Below are positions 38,193-46,529 of a stretch of 64,000 bases of DNA, in pieces. Origin of the DNA: JBLWXV01 sp048267245 (lineage in GTDB: Bacteria > Bdellovibrionota > Bacteriovoracia > Bacteriovoracales > Bacteriovoracaceae); the NCBI GenBank assembly GCA_048267245.1, contig JBLWXV010000001.1, positions 372,001-436,000 of the forward strand. The letters are read 5' to 3'. Position 1 is the stretch's first letter, and each line of letters begins with the position of its first letter. The notes below the pieces were generated by a model that was not told the origin of the DNA, ran no database searches, and saw only the letters and a program-made list of their open reading frames with translations. Position numbers and translations under genes: made by a program.

Positions 38193-38221
38193 TGCTAACC
38201 AATTAAAGGAGGAGTGTAGCT

Positions 38222-38608
38222 ATGGCACGTATTCTTGGCGTCGATATTCCTCGGAATAAGATCATGAGCATTGCTTTACGTTCACTCTACGGAGTAGGTC
38301 CAAAAGTAGCTGACGAAGTACTTAAGGCCGCTAACGTAGATGCGTTGAAAAAATCAAATGATCTAACCGAAGAAGAAGCCAACAACATTAGAAGTGTATT
38401 GGAGAGTGGAGGTTATACCGTAGAAGGTGACCTTCGTCGTCAAATCGGTCTCAACATCAAAAGACTTAAAGACATGGGATCTTATCGTGGCATTCGTCAC
38501 CGTAAAGGTCTTCCTTGTCGTGGTCAGCGCACGCACACAAATGCCCGTACTCGTAAGGGACCATCTGTTGCAATCGCTGGTAAAAAGTCTATCAAGTCGA
38601 TGAAGTAA
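38222..38608 (+). CDS. rpsM: 30S ribosomal protein S13
   Basis: Head protein contacting P-site tRNA and the 50S bridge; 128 residues. MARILGVDIPRNKIMSIALRSLYGVG at the start and GSYRGIRHRKGLPCRGQRTHTNARTRKGP near the end are typical. A strong AAAGGAGG precedes the ATG. Confidence 0.98.
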   Translation: MARILGVDIPRNKIMSIALRSLYGVGPKVADEVLKAANVDALKKSNDLTEEEANNIRSVLESGGYTVEGDLRRQIGLNIKRLKDMGSYRGIRHRKGLPCRGQRTHTNARTRKGPSVAIAGKKSIKSMK

Positions 38609-38620
38609 GGTGGGTGAGTC

Positions 38621-39007
38621 GTGGTTAAAAAAGTAGCAACTAAGAAAAAAGTTAAAAAGAACGTCACCCATGGGATTTGTCACATCCAGGCGTCTTTTAA
38701 TAACACAATCGTGACTTTCACGGATCAACAAGGAAACGCTTTGTCATGGGCTTCTGCCGGACAACTTGGCTTCCGTGGTTCTAAGAAATCTACTCCATTC
38801 GCTGCTCAGACTGCTTCTGTTGAAGCTGCTAAGAAAGCTATGGAGCACGGACTCTCTACTGTTGAGGTTCGCGTAAAGGGACCTGGTGCAGGACGTGAAA
38901 ACGCTATTAGAGCGTTGGTTGGAGCTGGCCTCAGAATTACATCTGTTGCCGATAAGAGTCCAATCCCGCATAATGGTTGTCGTGCCCCTAAAAGAAGAAG
39001 AGTTTAA
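38621..39007 (+). CDS. rpsK: 30S ribosomal protein S11
   Basis: Platform protein of the 30S, 128 residues. GICHIQASFNNTIVTFTDQQGNALSWASAGQLGFRGSKKSTPFAAQ and PIPHNGCRAPKRRRV identify it. The start is a GTG, with AAGGTGGG about ten bases upstream. The next gene is rpoA, only 38 bases after the stop; rpsD, normally in between, is missing. Confidence 0.97.
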   Translation: MVKKVATKKKVKKNVTHGICHIQASFNNTIVTFTDQQGNALSWASAGQLGFRGSKKSTPFAAQTASVEAAKKAMEHGLSTVEVRVKGPGAGRENAIRALVGAGLRITSVADKSPIPHNGCRAPKRRRV

Positions 39008-39045
39008 GCGTAATTGGCCTTTAGGCCACTAAGGAGTTAAGTCCG

Positions 39046-40089
39046 ATGGATAGTTTTATTGCAAAAAACTGGACAAGCATGATTAGACCTGTCGCTCTTG
39101 AGACAGACACAGATAGCTTGCGTGCTAACTACGGAAAGTTTGTAGCTAAGCCACTAGAGCGTGGTTATGGCCAAACCCTTGGTAACTCTCTACGTCGCGT
39201 TCTTCTTTCTTCACTTCAAGGTGCTGGTATTGTTGCCATCAGAATTGAAGGTGTTGAGCACGAGTTCGGCACAATTAACAACGTTAAAGAAGAAGTTTCA
39301 GAAATTATTCTTAACTTGAAAGAAGTTCATTTTAAACTTCGTTCAAAAGAAGATGTTGTTCTTACTCTTGAGAAATCAGGAGAGGGCCCAGTTACTGCTG
39401 GCGACATTTCTGAACAAGCTAATGTAGAAGTTCTCAATCCAGATCACGTGATCTGTAACATTTCATCTGGTGGTTCTGTAAGAATGGAACTTAAAGTAGC
39501 CAGAGGTAAAGGTTATGTTACTGCACTTGATAACAAAGAAGAGTATGACCTCCCAATCGGTTGGATCTACCTCGATACACTTTTCTCACCTGTTCACCGT
39601 GTAAACTACACTGTGACTAACTCTCGTGTTGGTAAGCGTACAGACTACGACAAACTTTCACTTGAGGTGTGGACGAATGCTGGTATTGAGCCAACTGATG
39701 CTGTTGCATTCAGCGCGAAGATCCTTCGTGATCAACTCGCGGTCTTCCTCAACTTCGAAGACGAAGAAGAGATGACTAGAATCGAAACTGCGGCTACTAA
39801 GCCTGCAGCGGTTACTACTGGTGCTCCAACTAACAATGCTCTTCTTAAACCAGTTAGCGAGCTTGAACTTTCTGTTCGTTCAGCAAACTGCCTCCAGAAT
39901 GCCAATATCAAGTATATCTATGAGTTGGTATCTAAGACTGAAGGTGAAATGCTCAGAACGAAGAACTTTGGAAGAAAGTCTCTCAACGAAATCAAGGAAA
40001 TCCTTTCACAAATGGGCCTAGGTCTTGGAATGAAAGTTGATAACCTCATGAAAGAGTTGAAAGACAATCAAGATAAGCCACAGGGATAA
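39046..40089 (+). CDS. rpoA: DNA-directed RNA polymerase subunit alpha
   Basis: Assembly platform of RNA polymerase, 347 residues. The N-terminal dimerisation domain includes LERGYGQTLGNSLRRVLLSSLQGA; a linker rich in Thr, Ala and Pro (about 245-265) leads to the C-terminal domain with ELELSVRSANCLQNANIKYIYELVSKTEGEMLRTKNFGRKSLNEIKEIL, which contacts UP elements and activators. TAAGGAG precedes the ATG. Confidence 0.99.
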   Translation: MDSFIAKNWTSMIRPVALETDTDSLRANYGKFVAKPLERGYGQTLGNSLRRVLLSSLQGAGIVAIRIEGVEHEFGTINNVKEEVSEIILNLKEVHFKLRSKEDVVLTLEKSGEGPVTAGDISEQANVEVLNPDHVICNISSGGSVRMELKVARGKGYVTALDNKEEYDLPIGWIYLDTLFSPVHRVNYTVTNSRVGKRTDYDKLSLEVWTNAGIEPTDAVAFSAKILRDQLAVFLNFEDEEEMTRIETAATKPAAVTTGAPTNNALLKPVSELELSVRSANCLQNANIKYIYELVSKTEGEMLRTKNFGRKSLNEIKEILSQMGLGLGMKVDNLMKELKDNQDKPQG

Positions 40090-40136
40090 GCGGCGAACAT
40101 TTTTGTAGTTGATTTAAATTTGTAGGAGTTGCCGTC

Positions 40137-40493
40137 ATGAGACATGGTAGAAAAAAATACAGAATTGGGAGCGATCCCTCACACAGAAAGGCTCTACTTC
40201 GTAACCTTGCCTGTGAAATTATTGATCACGGTCAAATTAAGACCACAAACATCAAATGTAAGGCCCTTCAGCCATACGTTGAGAAACTCGTAACACTTGC
40301 TAAAGTTGATTCAGTAGCTAATCGTCGTCTAGCTTTCAGTAAGCTAAACAACAAAGAAGCTGTTAAGCAACTTTTCGATACTGTTGCTCCAAAGTTCAAG
40401 GAAAGAAACGGTGGTTACACTCGTATTCTTAAACTTGCTGATGGCCGTGTAGGGGATAATGCTCCTATGAGTTTCATTGCTTTTGTTGACTAA
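40137..40493 (+). CDS. rplQ: 50S ribosomal protein L17
   Basis: Tunnel-exit protein, 118 residues. MRHGRKKYRIGSDPSHRKALLRNLACEIIDHGQIKTTNIKCKAL and GGYTRILKLADGRVGDNAPMSFIAFVD are standard. TAGGAG precedes the ATG. It ends the ribosomal cluster and is followed by a terminator that overlaps the next gene's ribosome-binding site. Confidence 0.98.
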   Translation: MRHGRKKYRIGSDPSHRKALLRNLACEIIDHGQIKTTNIKCKALQPYVEKLVTLAKVDSVANRRLAFSKLNNKEAVKQLFDTVAPKFKERNGGYTRILKLADGRVGDNAPMSFIAFVD

Positions 40494-40548
40494 GATTTAA
40501 CAAAGCAACCTGCGTTTAACGTGGTCAAAGACATTTAGATTCGTTATA

Positions 40549-40577
40549 AAAACCCTCGTGAATGCGAGGGTTTTTTA
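40549..40577 (+). terminator. Terminator of the alpha cluster, overlapping the next ribosome-binding site
   Basis: AAAACCCTCG (40549-40558) pairs with CGAGGGTTTT (40565-40574) over a six-base loop, followed by further Ts. The 3' arm contains GAGGG (40566-40570), nine bases before ATG 40580 of the following gene. Confidence 0.88.
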
Positions 40578-40579
40578 TT

Positions 40580-41170
40580 ATGAAATACAGTCCAGTCCAG
40601 AAGATATTCTTTATCGTTGCCGTTATTACCCTCACGTTTTTCTATGCTCGTTACGAGCGTGGGAAAATTGAAGTTCTCACAAGCCCAGATAACTTACTTA
40701 TTCTTCAAAAGCTTCCAGAGTTCATCGCCAAGGAAATGGGAACCAATAACGTCGTGTCTGATAAGACGCTGCTGGCCTCTAATTCCCCTGGGATCATGGT
40801 TCACTTCTGGGGAACTTGGTGCGCGCCCTGTGAGGCCGAATTTCCAGAGATGGTGAAGTTTTCTAAGTCTCTTGAGGATTCTAATGTGACGATTCTCTTG
40901 CTCGCCGTGAATGATCAAGAAGAGGCAGTGGAGAAGTTCCTCAAGCGCTTTGGCGAGCTTCCTAAGAATACCATCGTGGCCATTGATCAAAATGGGGAGA
41001 GCCTTGAAAAGTTCGGCACCGTGAAGGTACCGGAGACCTATTATTTCAATTCAGCGGGGAAAAACCTGCGTAAGTTTGTAGGCCCTCAAGAGTGGGACAA
41101 GCCCTATTATCTTAGTCAGGTTCTCAGACTATTGGGTCAAAATGAGACAGTAAATGTCGAATCTCACTAG
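40580..41170 (+). CDS. Membrane-anchored thioredoxin-like protein (TlpA/ResA type)
   Basis: A 196-residue protein with one N-terminal membrane helix (about 8-23) and a periplasmic thioredoxin fold. The redox motif is WCAPC (C81, C84), in VHFWGTWCAPCEAEFPEM, and the cis-proline segment is VKVPETYYF. TlpA/ResA proteins reduce disulfides in the periplasm, often for cytochrome c maturation; no cytochrome genes lie nearby, so the target is unknown. I choose ATG 40580, with GAGGG nine bases upstream. ATG 40562, six codons earlier, lies within the terminator hairpin and has no site of its own. Confidence 0.82.
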   Translation: MKYSPVQKIFFIVAVITLTFFYARYERGKIEVLTSPDNLLILQKLPEFIAKEMGTNNVVSDKTLLASNSPGIMVHFWGTWCAPCEAEFPEMVKFSKSLEDSNVTILLLAVNDQEEAVEKFLKRFGELPKNTIVAIDQNGESLEKFGTVKVPETYYFNSAGKNLRKFVGPQEWDKPYYLSQVLRLLGQNETVNVESH

Positions 41171-41323
41171 TTTTTAGACACTTGTAGCCTATAGATTGAA
41201 CACAACCCTCATAAAACTGTCTTAAGTTTTTTCCTAAGATTGCCGAAAAGTTAGACAAATCGACTGGTCTCTTGTCGTGAAGATAAGCAAGTTCACAGTC
41301 TGCATGTCTAATGAGGTGGCGTC

Positions 41324-42898
41324 ATGATGAATTGGAAAGAAGTAGGAAATTTACACGCGATCGGCAAATTGGAAGAAATTTTGTCGAAATGGTTTCATGT
41401 TGAAACTCTCTATACTGATCATCACTTTAAAGTGCAGAGTGCACACCTTGATAAGGACTATGTCTTTAAGAACCACTTTATGAAAGTACAGATGGGTCTT
41501 AAGCACGGTTATGAAGTTCTTGGGCAAGACATTGAGAAAGTGTCTGAGAAACTCATGTCGGGCGAAGAGAGATGGGTGGTCTTTGATTCACACCTCAAGC
41601 ACGTTAAGGGTGTTGGGGCGAGGGTTGAAGTTGACGGTGAATATCTTGGGACAGTTTTCTGCTACCCTTTTGTTTCATCTGATATTACAGACCAAGAGCA
41701 AAATGAACTCGTGGCCCAAATGATTGAGCTTGGTGCAAGTGAAGGTGACGCCTCCGCCTCAGTTGCAGACCTCAAGCGCATGTATCCAAGAGAACTAGAA
41801 TATCTTAATGAACTAGCTGATCTCGTTTCTGATGAGATGGAAACATACCATAGTGAAATTAGTAAGCGTGAAGAGCGCATTCAAGAACTCAATAGCGAGC
41901 TCGGTGACAAGTACCGCTATCACATGATGATTGGTAAATCGAAGAAGATGCAGGTGATCTATCGCCTTCTCGAGAAGATTTCTACATCTGAATCATCCGT
42001 CTTCATCCAAGGCGAGAACGGTACAGGTAAGGAACTTGTGGCAAAAGCAGTTCACTACTATAGCCCGAGAAAGGATATGCCATTTCTCGCTATCAACTGT
42101 TCGGCCTTTAACGACAACCTTCTCGATAGTGAGCTCTTTGGTCACGTGAAGGGTGCCTTTACCGGTGCAGTAAAAGATAAGAAGGGCTTCTTTGAAGCGG
42201 CCAATGGTGGAACACTGTTCCTGGATGAAATTGGTGATACATCACTTTCGATGCAGGTAAAACTTCTGCGCGTACTTCAAGAGGGAACATACCTTCCAGT
42301 GGGTGCAAGTTCTCCTAAGAGATGTGATGTGCGCATCGTTGCGGCCACAAACCGCAATATCAAAGAGATGATGCAAAAGGGTGAGTTCCGCGAAGATCTC
42401 TACTACCGTATTAACGTAATCAACGTAGGTCTTCCGGCCCTACGCGAACGATCAGAAGATATTCCAATCCTTATGGAGCACTTCCTTAAAACTAAGTGTG
42501 ATGAGTCTGGTCTTCCGATGAAGCAATTTTCTAAGAAGACAATGGAGAAGATGCTCGACTATCCATGGCCAGGTAACGTGCGTGAGCTTGAAAACGAAAT
42601 CGAGCGTCTCGTTGTTCTTGCTGGGGATGATAAGACGATTACTCCAGAGCTTCTTTCAAGTCGAATTCTTGACCACGGTGAAGCTCCGGGCTCAACTGTT
42701 GCTCGCGGCATTAATACTCAGGGCAGTCTCAAGCAAGCGCTTGAAGAGCTTGAGCGCCTGATGATTCGCGAGGGATTGAAGCGCTGCAACTTTAATAAGT
42801 CGAAACTGGCAAAAGAGCTTGGTATTAGCCGTGCGTCTTTGATCATGAAGGTCGACAAGTATGAGCTTGATAAGCGCAAGAAAGCTGCTGGTGAATAA
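41324..42898 (+). CDS. Sigma-54-dependent transcriptional activator with unusual N-terminal sensory region
   Basis: A 524-residue bacterial enhancer-binding protein. The AAA+ domain has Walker A GENGTGKE (230-237), the sigma-54 contact loop GAFTGA (277-282), Walker B TLFLDE (297-302) and arginine-rich sensor regions; a Fis-type helix-turn-helix lies at the C-terminus (KSKLAKELGISRASLIMKV). Residues 1-160 are not a receiver domain. The segment LEEILSKWFHVETLYTD followed by alternating strands loosely recalls a PocR- or GAF-like ligand domain, and a short coiled coil (about 170-195) links it to the AAA+ core. GAGGTGG lies upstream of tandem ATGs. It is monocistronic with a strong terminator; the signal sensed and the targets are unknown. 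Confidence 0.9.
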   Translation: MMNWKEVGNLHAIGKLEEILSKWFHVETLYTDHHFKVQSAHLDKDYVFKNHFMKVQMGLKHGYEVLGQDIEKVSEKLMSGEERWVVFDSHLKHVKGVGARVEVDGEYLGTVFCYPFVSSDITDQEQNELVAQMIELGASEGDASASVADLKRMYPRELEYLNELADLVSDEMETYHSEISKREERIQELNSELGDKYRYHMMIGKSKKMQVIYRLLEKISTSESSVFIQGENGTGKELVAKAVHYYSPRKDMPFLAINCSAFNDNLLDSELFGHVKGAFTGAVKDKKGFFEAANGGTLFLDEIGDTSLSMQVKLLRVLQEGTYLPVGASSPKRCDVRIVAATNRNIKEMMQKGEFREDLYYRINVINVGLPALRERSEDIPILMEHFLKTKCDESGLPMKQFSKKTMEKMLDYPWPGNVRELENEIERLVVLAGDDKTITPELLSSRILDHGEAPGSTVARGINTQGSLKQALEELERLMIREGLKRCNFNKSKLAKELGISRASLIMKVDKYELDKRKKAAGE

Positions 42899-42924
42899 GT
42901 TCTAAAATTAAATTTCTAAGCGAG

Positions 42925-42950
42925 AAGGGGGCCTTTGAGCCCCCTTTTTT
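42925..42950 (+). terminator. Terminator after the sigma-54 activator
   Basis: AAGGGGGC (42925-42932) pairs with GCCCCCTT (42939-42946) over CTTTGA, followed by a T-run. Confidence 0.9.
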
Positions 42951-42963
42951 GCGTCTAGCTAAA

Positions 42964-43012
42964 TTAGACCAAAAGGGTTGCTCGCGATATGATCGCCTCC
43001 ATGTTTTGGAGG
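42964..43012 (+). promoter_or_regulatory. pccB promoter/operator region and Shine-Dalgarno hairpin
   Basis: TATGAT (42988-42993) is a good -10; TTAGAC 18 bases upstream is a weak -35. GCGAT/ATCGC (42984-42996) is an inverted repeat over that -10, suitable for a repressor. Immediately downstream CCTCCA (42996-43001) pairs perfectly with TGGAGG (43007-43012), the Shine-Dalgarno of the carboxylase gene. Confidence 0.45.
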
Positions 43013-43016
43013 ACCT

Positions 43017-44579
43017 ATGGATCAACTTTTAGAAGAAAAACGTGAGCGTTTAGTCGCGCTTAGAGCTCAGTCTGAGCTTGGTGGTGGCGCTGAGAGAATT
43101 GAAAAACAACATGCAGCTGGAAAGTATACAGCGCGCGAGCGAGTGGAAAAACTCGTCGACCCAGGCTCGTTTATCGAGTTTGATAGATTTGTAACTCATA
43201 ACTGCCATGACTTTGGCCTTAATAAGCAAAAGTTTTTAGGCGACGGTGTAATCACCGGTATCGGAAGTATCGATGGTCAGCGCGTGGCCCTGTTCTCGCA
43301 AGACTTTACTTGTTGGGGGGGAGCTCTTGGTGAAGCCCACGCAAAGAAAATTTGTAAGATCATGGACTTCGCCCTTGAAAATAGAATTCCTGTAATTGGT
43401 ATTAACGACTCTGGTGGCGCGCGTATTCAAGAAGGTGTGGACGCCCTGGGTGGCTACGCCGAAATTTTCTATCGCAACGTCAAGTGTTCAGGAGTAATTC
43501 CACAGATCTCTCTGATCATGGGGCCGTGTGCTGGTGGCGCAGTTTACTCGCCAGCAATCACTGACTTCATCTTCATGGTGGAAAATACATCATATATGTT
43601 TGTGACGGGTCCAGATGTTATTAAGACAGTGACCCACGAAGAGGTGACCAAGGAAGAACTTGGTGGCGCCAAGACTCACTCTGAAAAATCAGGGGTGTCG
43701 CAATTTAAGTGCACAGATGAAGATGAGTGCTTTGAGCGCGTGAGAGAGTTAATGGCCTATATTCCAGGCTATAACTTTCAGCCTAAGAAGCTCAAATACA
43801 CAAGTGACCCTATCTACCGCGATAATATCAAGCTTAAAGATGTTGTTCCGGCCAATCCTAAGAAGCCCTATAGCATTAAAGAAATTATCCTCGACGTCGT
43901 TGACGATGGACAATTCCTCGAAGTTCACAAAGATTATGCTAAGAACGTAGTGGTGGGCTTTGCCTCTGTTGGTGGAATTAAAATTGGTATCGTGGCCAAT
44001 AATCCTGAATACCTCGCAGGTGTTCTCGATATTGATTCAAGCTTGAAGGCCGCGCGCTTTGTTCGCTTCTGCGATTCATTTGAAATTCCTATTTTAACTT
44101 TGGTTGACGTACCAGGCTTCCTTCCTGGAACAGTTCAGGAGTACGGCGGAATTATCAAGCACGGCTCTAAGCTGCTTTATGCCTACGCTGAAGCGACAGT
44201 GCCTCTCATTACGCTAATTACTCGTAAAGCCTATGGTGGTGCCTACGACGTAATGGCCTCAAAGCATATTCGCGCCGACGTTAACCTTGCTTACCCAACT
44301 GCTGAAATTGCAGTGATGGGAGCAGAGGGCGCTGTGAATATTGTCTTTAGAAAAGAACTTGCCGGACTTGAGGGAGCTGCCTTTGATAAGAAGAAGGCAG
44401 AGCTAGTGAAGAATTACGAAGATAACTTCGCCAATCCTTACAAGGCCGCAGAGAAGGGCTATCTCGATGCCGTAATTCTTCCCGAAGAGACGCGCGCTCG
44501 CATTTATGAGTACCTAACAGTTCTAAAAAATAAGCAAGTTGAACTACCAAAACGCAAACACGGGAATATTCAACTATGA
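43017..44579 (+). CDS. pccB: Acyl-CoA carboxylase carboxyltransferase subunit (propionyl-CoA type)
   Basis: Carboxyltransferase of a biotin-dependent acyl-CoA carboxylase, 520 residues, the fused N- and C-domain form used by propionyl-CoA and related carboxylases. Landmarks are AAGKYTARERVEKLVDPGSF, the first oxyanion hole in NDSGGARIQEG and PCAGGAVYSPA, and in the second half VDVPGFLPGTVQEYGGIIKHG and RKAYGGAYDVMASK. The cluster with methylmalonyl-CoA mutase favours propionyl-CoA as substrate; acetyl- or methylcrotonyl-CoA cannot be ruled out. TGGAGG precedes the ATG. Its stop overlaps the next ATG by four bases. Confidence 0.88.
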   Translation: MDQLLEEKRERLVALRAQSELGGGAERIEKQHAAGKYTARERVEKLVDPGSFIEFDRFVTHNCHDFGLNKQKFLGDGVITGIGSIDGQRVALFSQDFTCWGGALGEAHAKKICKIMDFALENRIPVIGINDSGGARIQEGVDALGGYAEIFYRNVKCSGVIPQISLIMGPCAGGAVYSPAITDFIFMVENTSYMFVTGPDVIKTVTHEEVTKEELGGAKTHSEKSGVSQFKCTDEDECFERVRELMAYIPGYNFQPKKLKYTSDPIYRDNIKLKDVVPANPKKPYSIKEIILDVVDDGQFLEVHKDYAKNVVVGFASVGGIKIGIVANNPEYLAGVLDIDSSLKAARFVRFCDSFEIPILTLVDVPGFLPGTVQEYGGIIKHGSKLLYAYAEATVPLITLITRKAYGGAYDVMASKHIRADVNLAYPTAEIAVMGAEGAVNIVFRKELAGLEGAAFDKKKAELVKNYEDNFANPYKAAEKGYLDAVILPEETRARIYEYLTVLKNKQVELPKRKHGNIQL

Positions 44580-46009
44580 GTGGGGCAAAGAGAATTCTTA
44601 TTGTTAATAGAGGGGAGATCGCCGCTCGTATCGCGCGCGCTTGTCGCGAGCTAGGACATACGGCCGTTGGTCTCTGGACTGATAACGAAGTACACGCCTA
44701 CCACCTTGGCTATTGTGACGAGTGGGTTCACCTCAAAGGTAAGACCAACGCTGAGACTTATCTAAATACCGACAATATTTTGAAGGTAATCAAAGAACAT
44801 AAGATCGATGCCATTCACCCAGGCTATGGCTTTCTCTCTGAGAATACTGACTTCTCAAAGAAATTGACTGATGAAGGTGTAATTTTCATTGGGCCAAACC
44901 CAGAGGCGATTCGCTTAATGGGGGACAAGGCAACTTCAAAGCAAATTGCTAAAGAAGCGGGGGTGCCAGTGGTTCCAGGTTCTACGGGAGCTGTGGCCAC
45001 TATAGAAGAGGCGATTAAAATCGGCTCTGAAATTGGCTACCCAATACTACTTAAGGCCGTCGCCGGTGGTGGTGGCCGCGGGATGCGCGTTTGCAATAAC
45101 GAAGAAGACGTTCGCAAAAACTTTGAAGCCGTTGGCCGTGAAGCCAAAGGCTCATTTGGAAATGGCGATCTTTTGGTAGAAAAATTTATTGTGAATCCAC
45201 ACCACATTGAAGTGCAGATTCTCGCCGACAGAAAGGGCAATGTCTTTCACTTCTTTGAAAGAGAGTGTTCAGTTCAGCGTCGTCACCAGAAGATTATTGA
45301 AGAAGCTCCGTCACCATTTATTGGAGAGGACGAGACACTTCGCCAAGAAATCTGTGAAACGGCCGTAAGGCTCGCGCGCGCCGTAAATTATGACTCGGCC
45401 GGGACAGTTGAATTTATCATGGGAGCCGATCGCAAATTCTACTTCCTTGAGATGAATACGCGAATTCAAGTTGAGCACCCTATTACAGAGGAAATTACTG
45501 GGATTGATCTCATCGTCTGTATGATTCAAGGGGCGTTTGGTGAAGATCTTGGAATTGAAAACCAAGCTTGGATTAAGAGAACAGGCCATTCAATTGAATG
45601 TCGTATCTGCGCTGAGGATCCTATTACCATGCTACCTGCACCAGGGAGAGTGGTCGGTTTTGAAACCAACTTCCCTCAGGGTACGAGATTTGATCACTGC
45701 CTCTATAAAGACCTTCAGGTGACTCCTGACTTTGACCCAATGGTTGGAAAGCTCATTGTTAAAGGGATTCAGAGAAGTGTGGCCGTTCGCAAAATGAAGG
45801 CTGCACTAGAAGGACTCATTATCGATGGTCTCAAGACAAATATTCCACTTCACAAGGTCATTTTAAAGCATGAGAAGTTTCTCAGTGGCAACTACACGAC
45901 TAAGTTTATCGAAGAGGATAAGCCTCAGGACTTGGTTGATACTACTGTAGAGCCAAAGGAATTCTACTTGAAAATTGCTGGTATTGAGGCAAGAAGGATG
46001 GGAATGTAG
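44576..46009 (+). CDS. Biotin carboxylase subunit of acyl-CoA carboxylase
   Basis: ATP-grasp enzyme that carboxylates biotin with bicarbonate, 477 residues. Visible features are ILIVNRGEIAARIARACRELG, IHPGYGFLSEN, the glycine-rich ATP loop AGGGGRGMRV, ERECSVQRRHQKIIEEAPSP, EMNTRIQVEHP, and the AccC-like C-domain. It lacks a fused biotinyl domain, which is encoded by the next gene, so the enzyme has separate subunits as in AccC, unlike the fused PccA alpha subunit of animals and actinobacteria. ATGA overlap with pccB indicates coupling. Confidence 0.9.
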   Translation: MSGAKRILIVNRGEIAARIARACRELGHTAVGLWTDNEVHAYHLGYCDEWVHLKGKTNAETYLNTDNILKVIKEHKIDAIHPGYGFLSENTDFSKKLTDEGVIFIGPNPEAIRLMGDKATSKQIAKEAGVPVVPGSTGAVATIEEAIKIGSEIGYPILLKAVAGGGGRGMRVCNNEEDVRKNFEAVGREAKGSFGNGDLLVEKFIVNPHHIEVQILADRKGNVFHFFERECSVQRRHQKIIEEAPSPFIGEDETLRQEICETAVRLARAVNYDSAGTVEFIMGADRKFYFLEMNTRIQVEHPITEEITGIDLIVCMIQGAFGEDLGIENQAWIKRTGHSIECRICAEDPITMLPAPGRVVGFETNFPQGTRFDHCLYKDLQVTPDFDPMVGKLIVKGIQRSVAVRKMKAALEGLIIDGLKTNIPLHKVILKHEKFLSGNYTTKFIEEDKPQDLVDTTVEPKEFYLKIAGIEARRMGM

Positions 46010-46011
46010 TC

Positions 46012-46524
46012 ATGAGAACATACCTAATTGATTCGGATCAGAAAGAGCTAGTGATTGATCTCTCTCGCACGAGAAAGATCAATGCCGAAATGGTTGAATT
46101 TGAATTTGCAACACTGGATGCTGGCAAGCTCATCAAGAAAGAAAAAGTGTTTGTTCGCAAGCTCGCCAATCAGTACTTCTCATCTTTTGATGGAACTCGC
46201 TGGGTGAAGTTAGCTCGCATGGATTCACCAAATATTCTTCATCAAGTTGATAAAGTCTATGACATGTATCGCGGCTATAAGCCCTCTGGGCTTGGTGGCG
46301 CGGCTGAAGGGGAGCTACTCACTAAGATGCCCGGCAAGATCGTTAAGATTTTTGTAAAAGAAGGTGAGAAGGTTGAAGCTGGTCAGACAGTACTAGTTCT
46401 TGAGGCCATGAAAATGGAAAATGAAATCAAGACTCCTACTGCTGGAACAGTGAAGGCCATACACGTAAAAGAAGGCGACGCTCTAGAAGAGGGCGTCCTA
46501 ATGGTAGAAGTCGAACAGGAGTAA
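46012..46524 (+). CDS. Biotin carboxyl carrier protein of acyl-CoA carboxylase
   Basis: A 170-residue protein whose last about 70 residues form a biotinyl domain, with the biotinylation motif EAMKMENEI (Lys134) and KMPGKIVKIFVKEGEKVEAGQ before it. The N-terminal 90 residues are a folded region like the BT linker domain of PCC/MCC alpha subunits, which bridges carboxylase and carboxyltransferase. It starts two bases after the biotin carboxylase stop and completes the three-subunit enzyme. hflK follows after five bases. Confidence 0.9.
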   Translation: MRTYLIDSDQKELVIDLSRTRKINAEMVEFEFATLDAGKLIKKEKVFVRKLANQYFSSFDGTRWVKLARMDSPNILHQVDKVYDMYRGYKPSGLGGAAEGELLTKMPGKIVKIFVKEGEKVEAGQTVLVLEAMKMENEIKTPTAGTVKAIHVKEGDALEEGVLMVEVEQE

Positions 46525-46529
46525 GTGCA

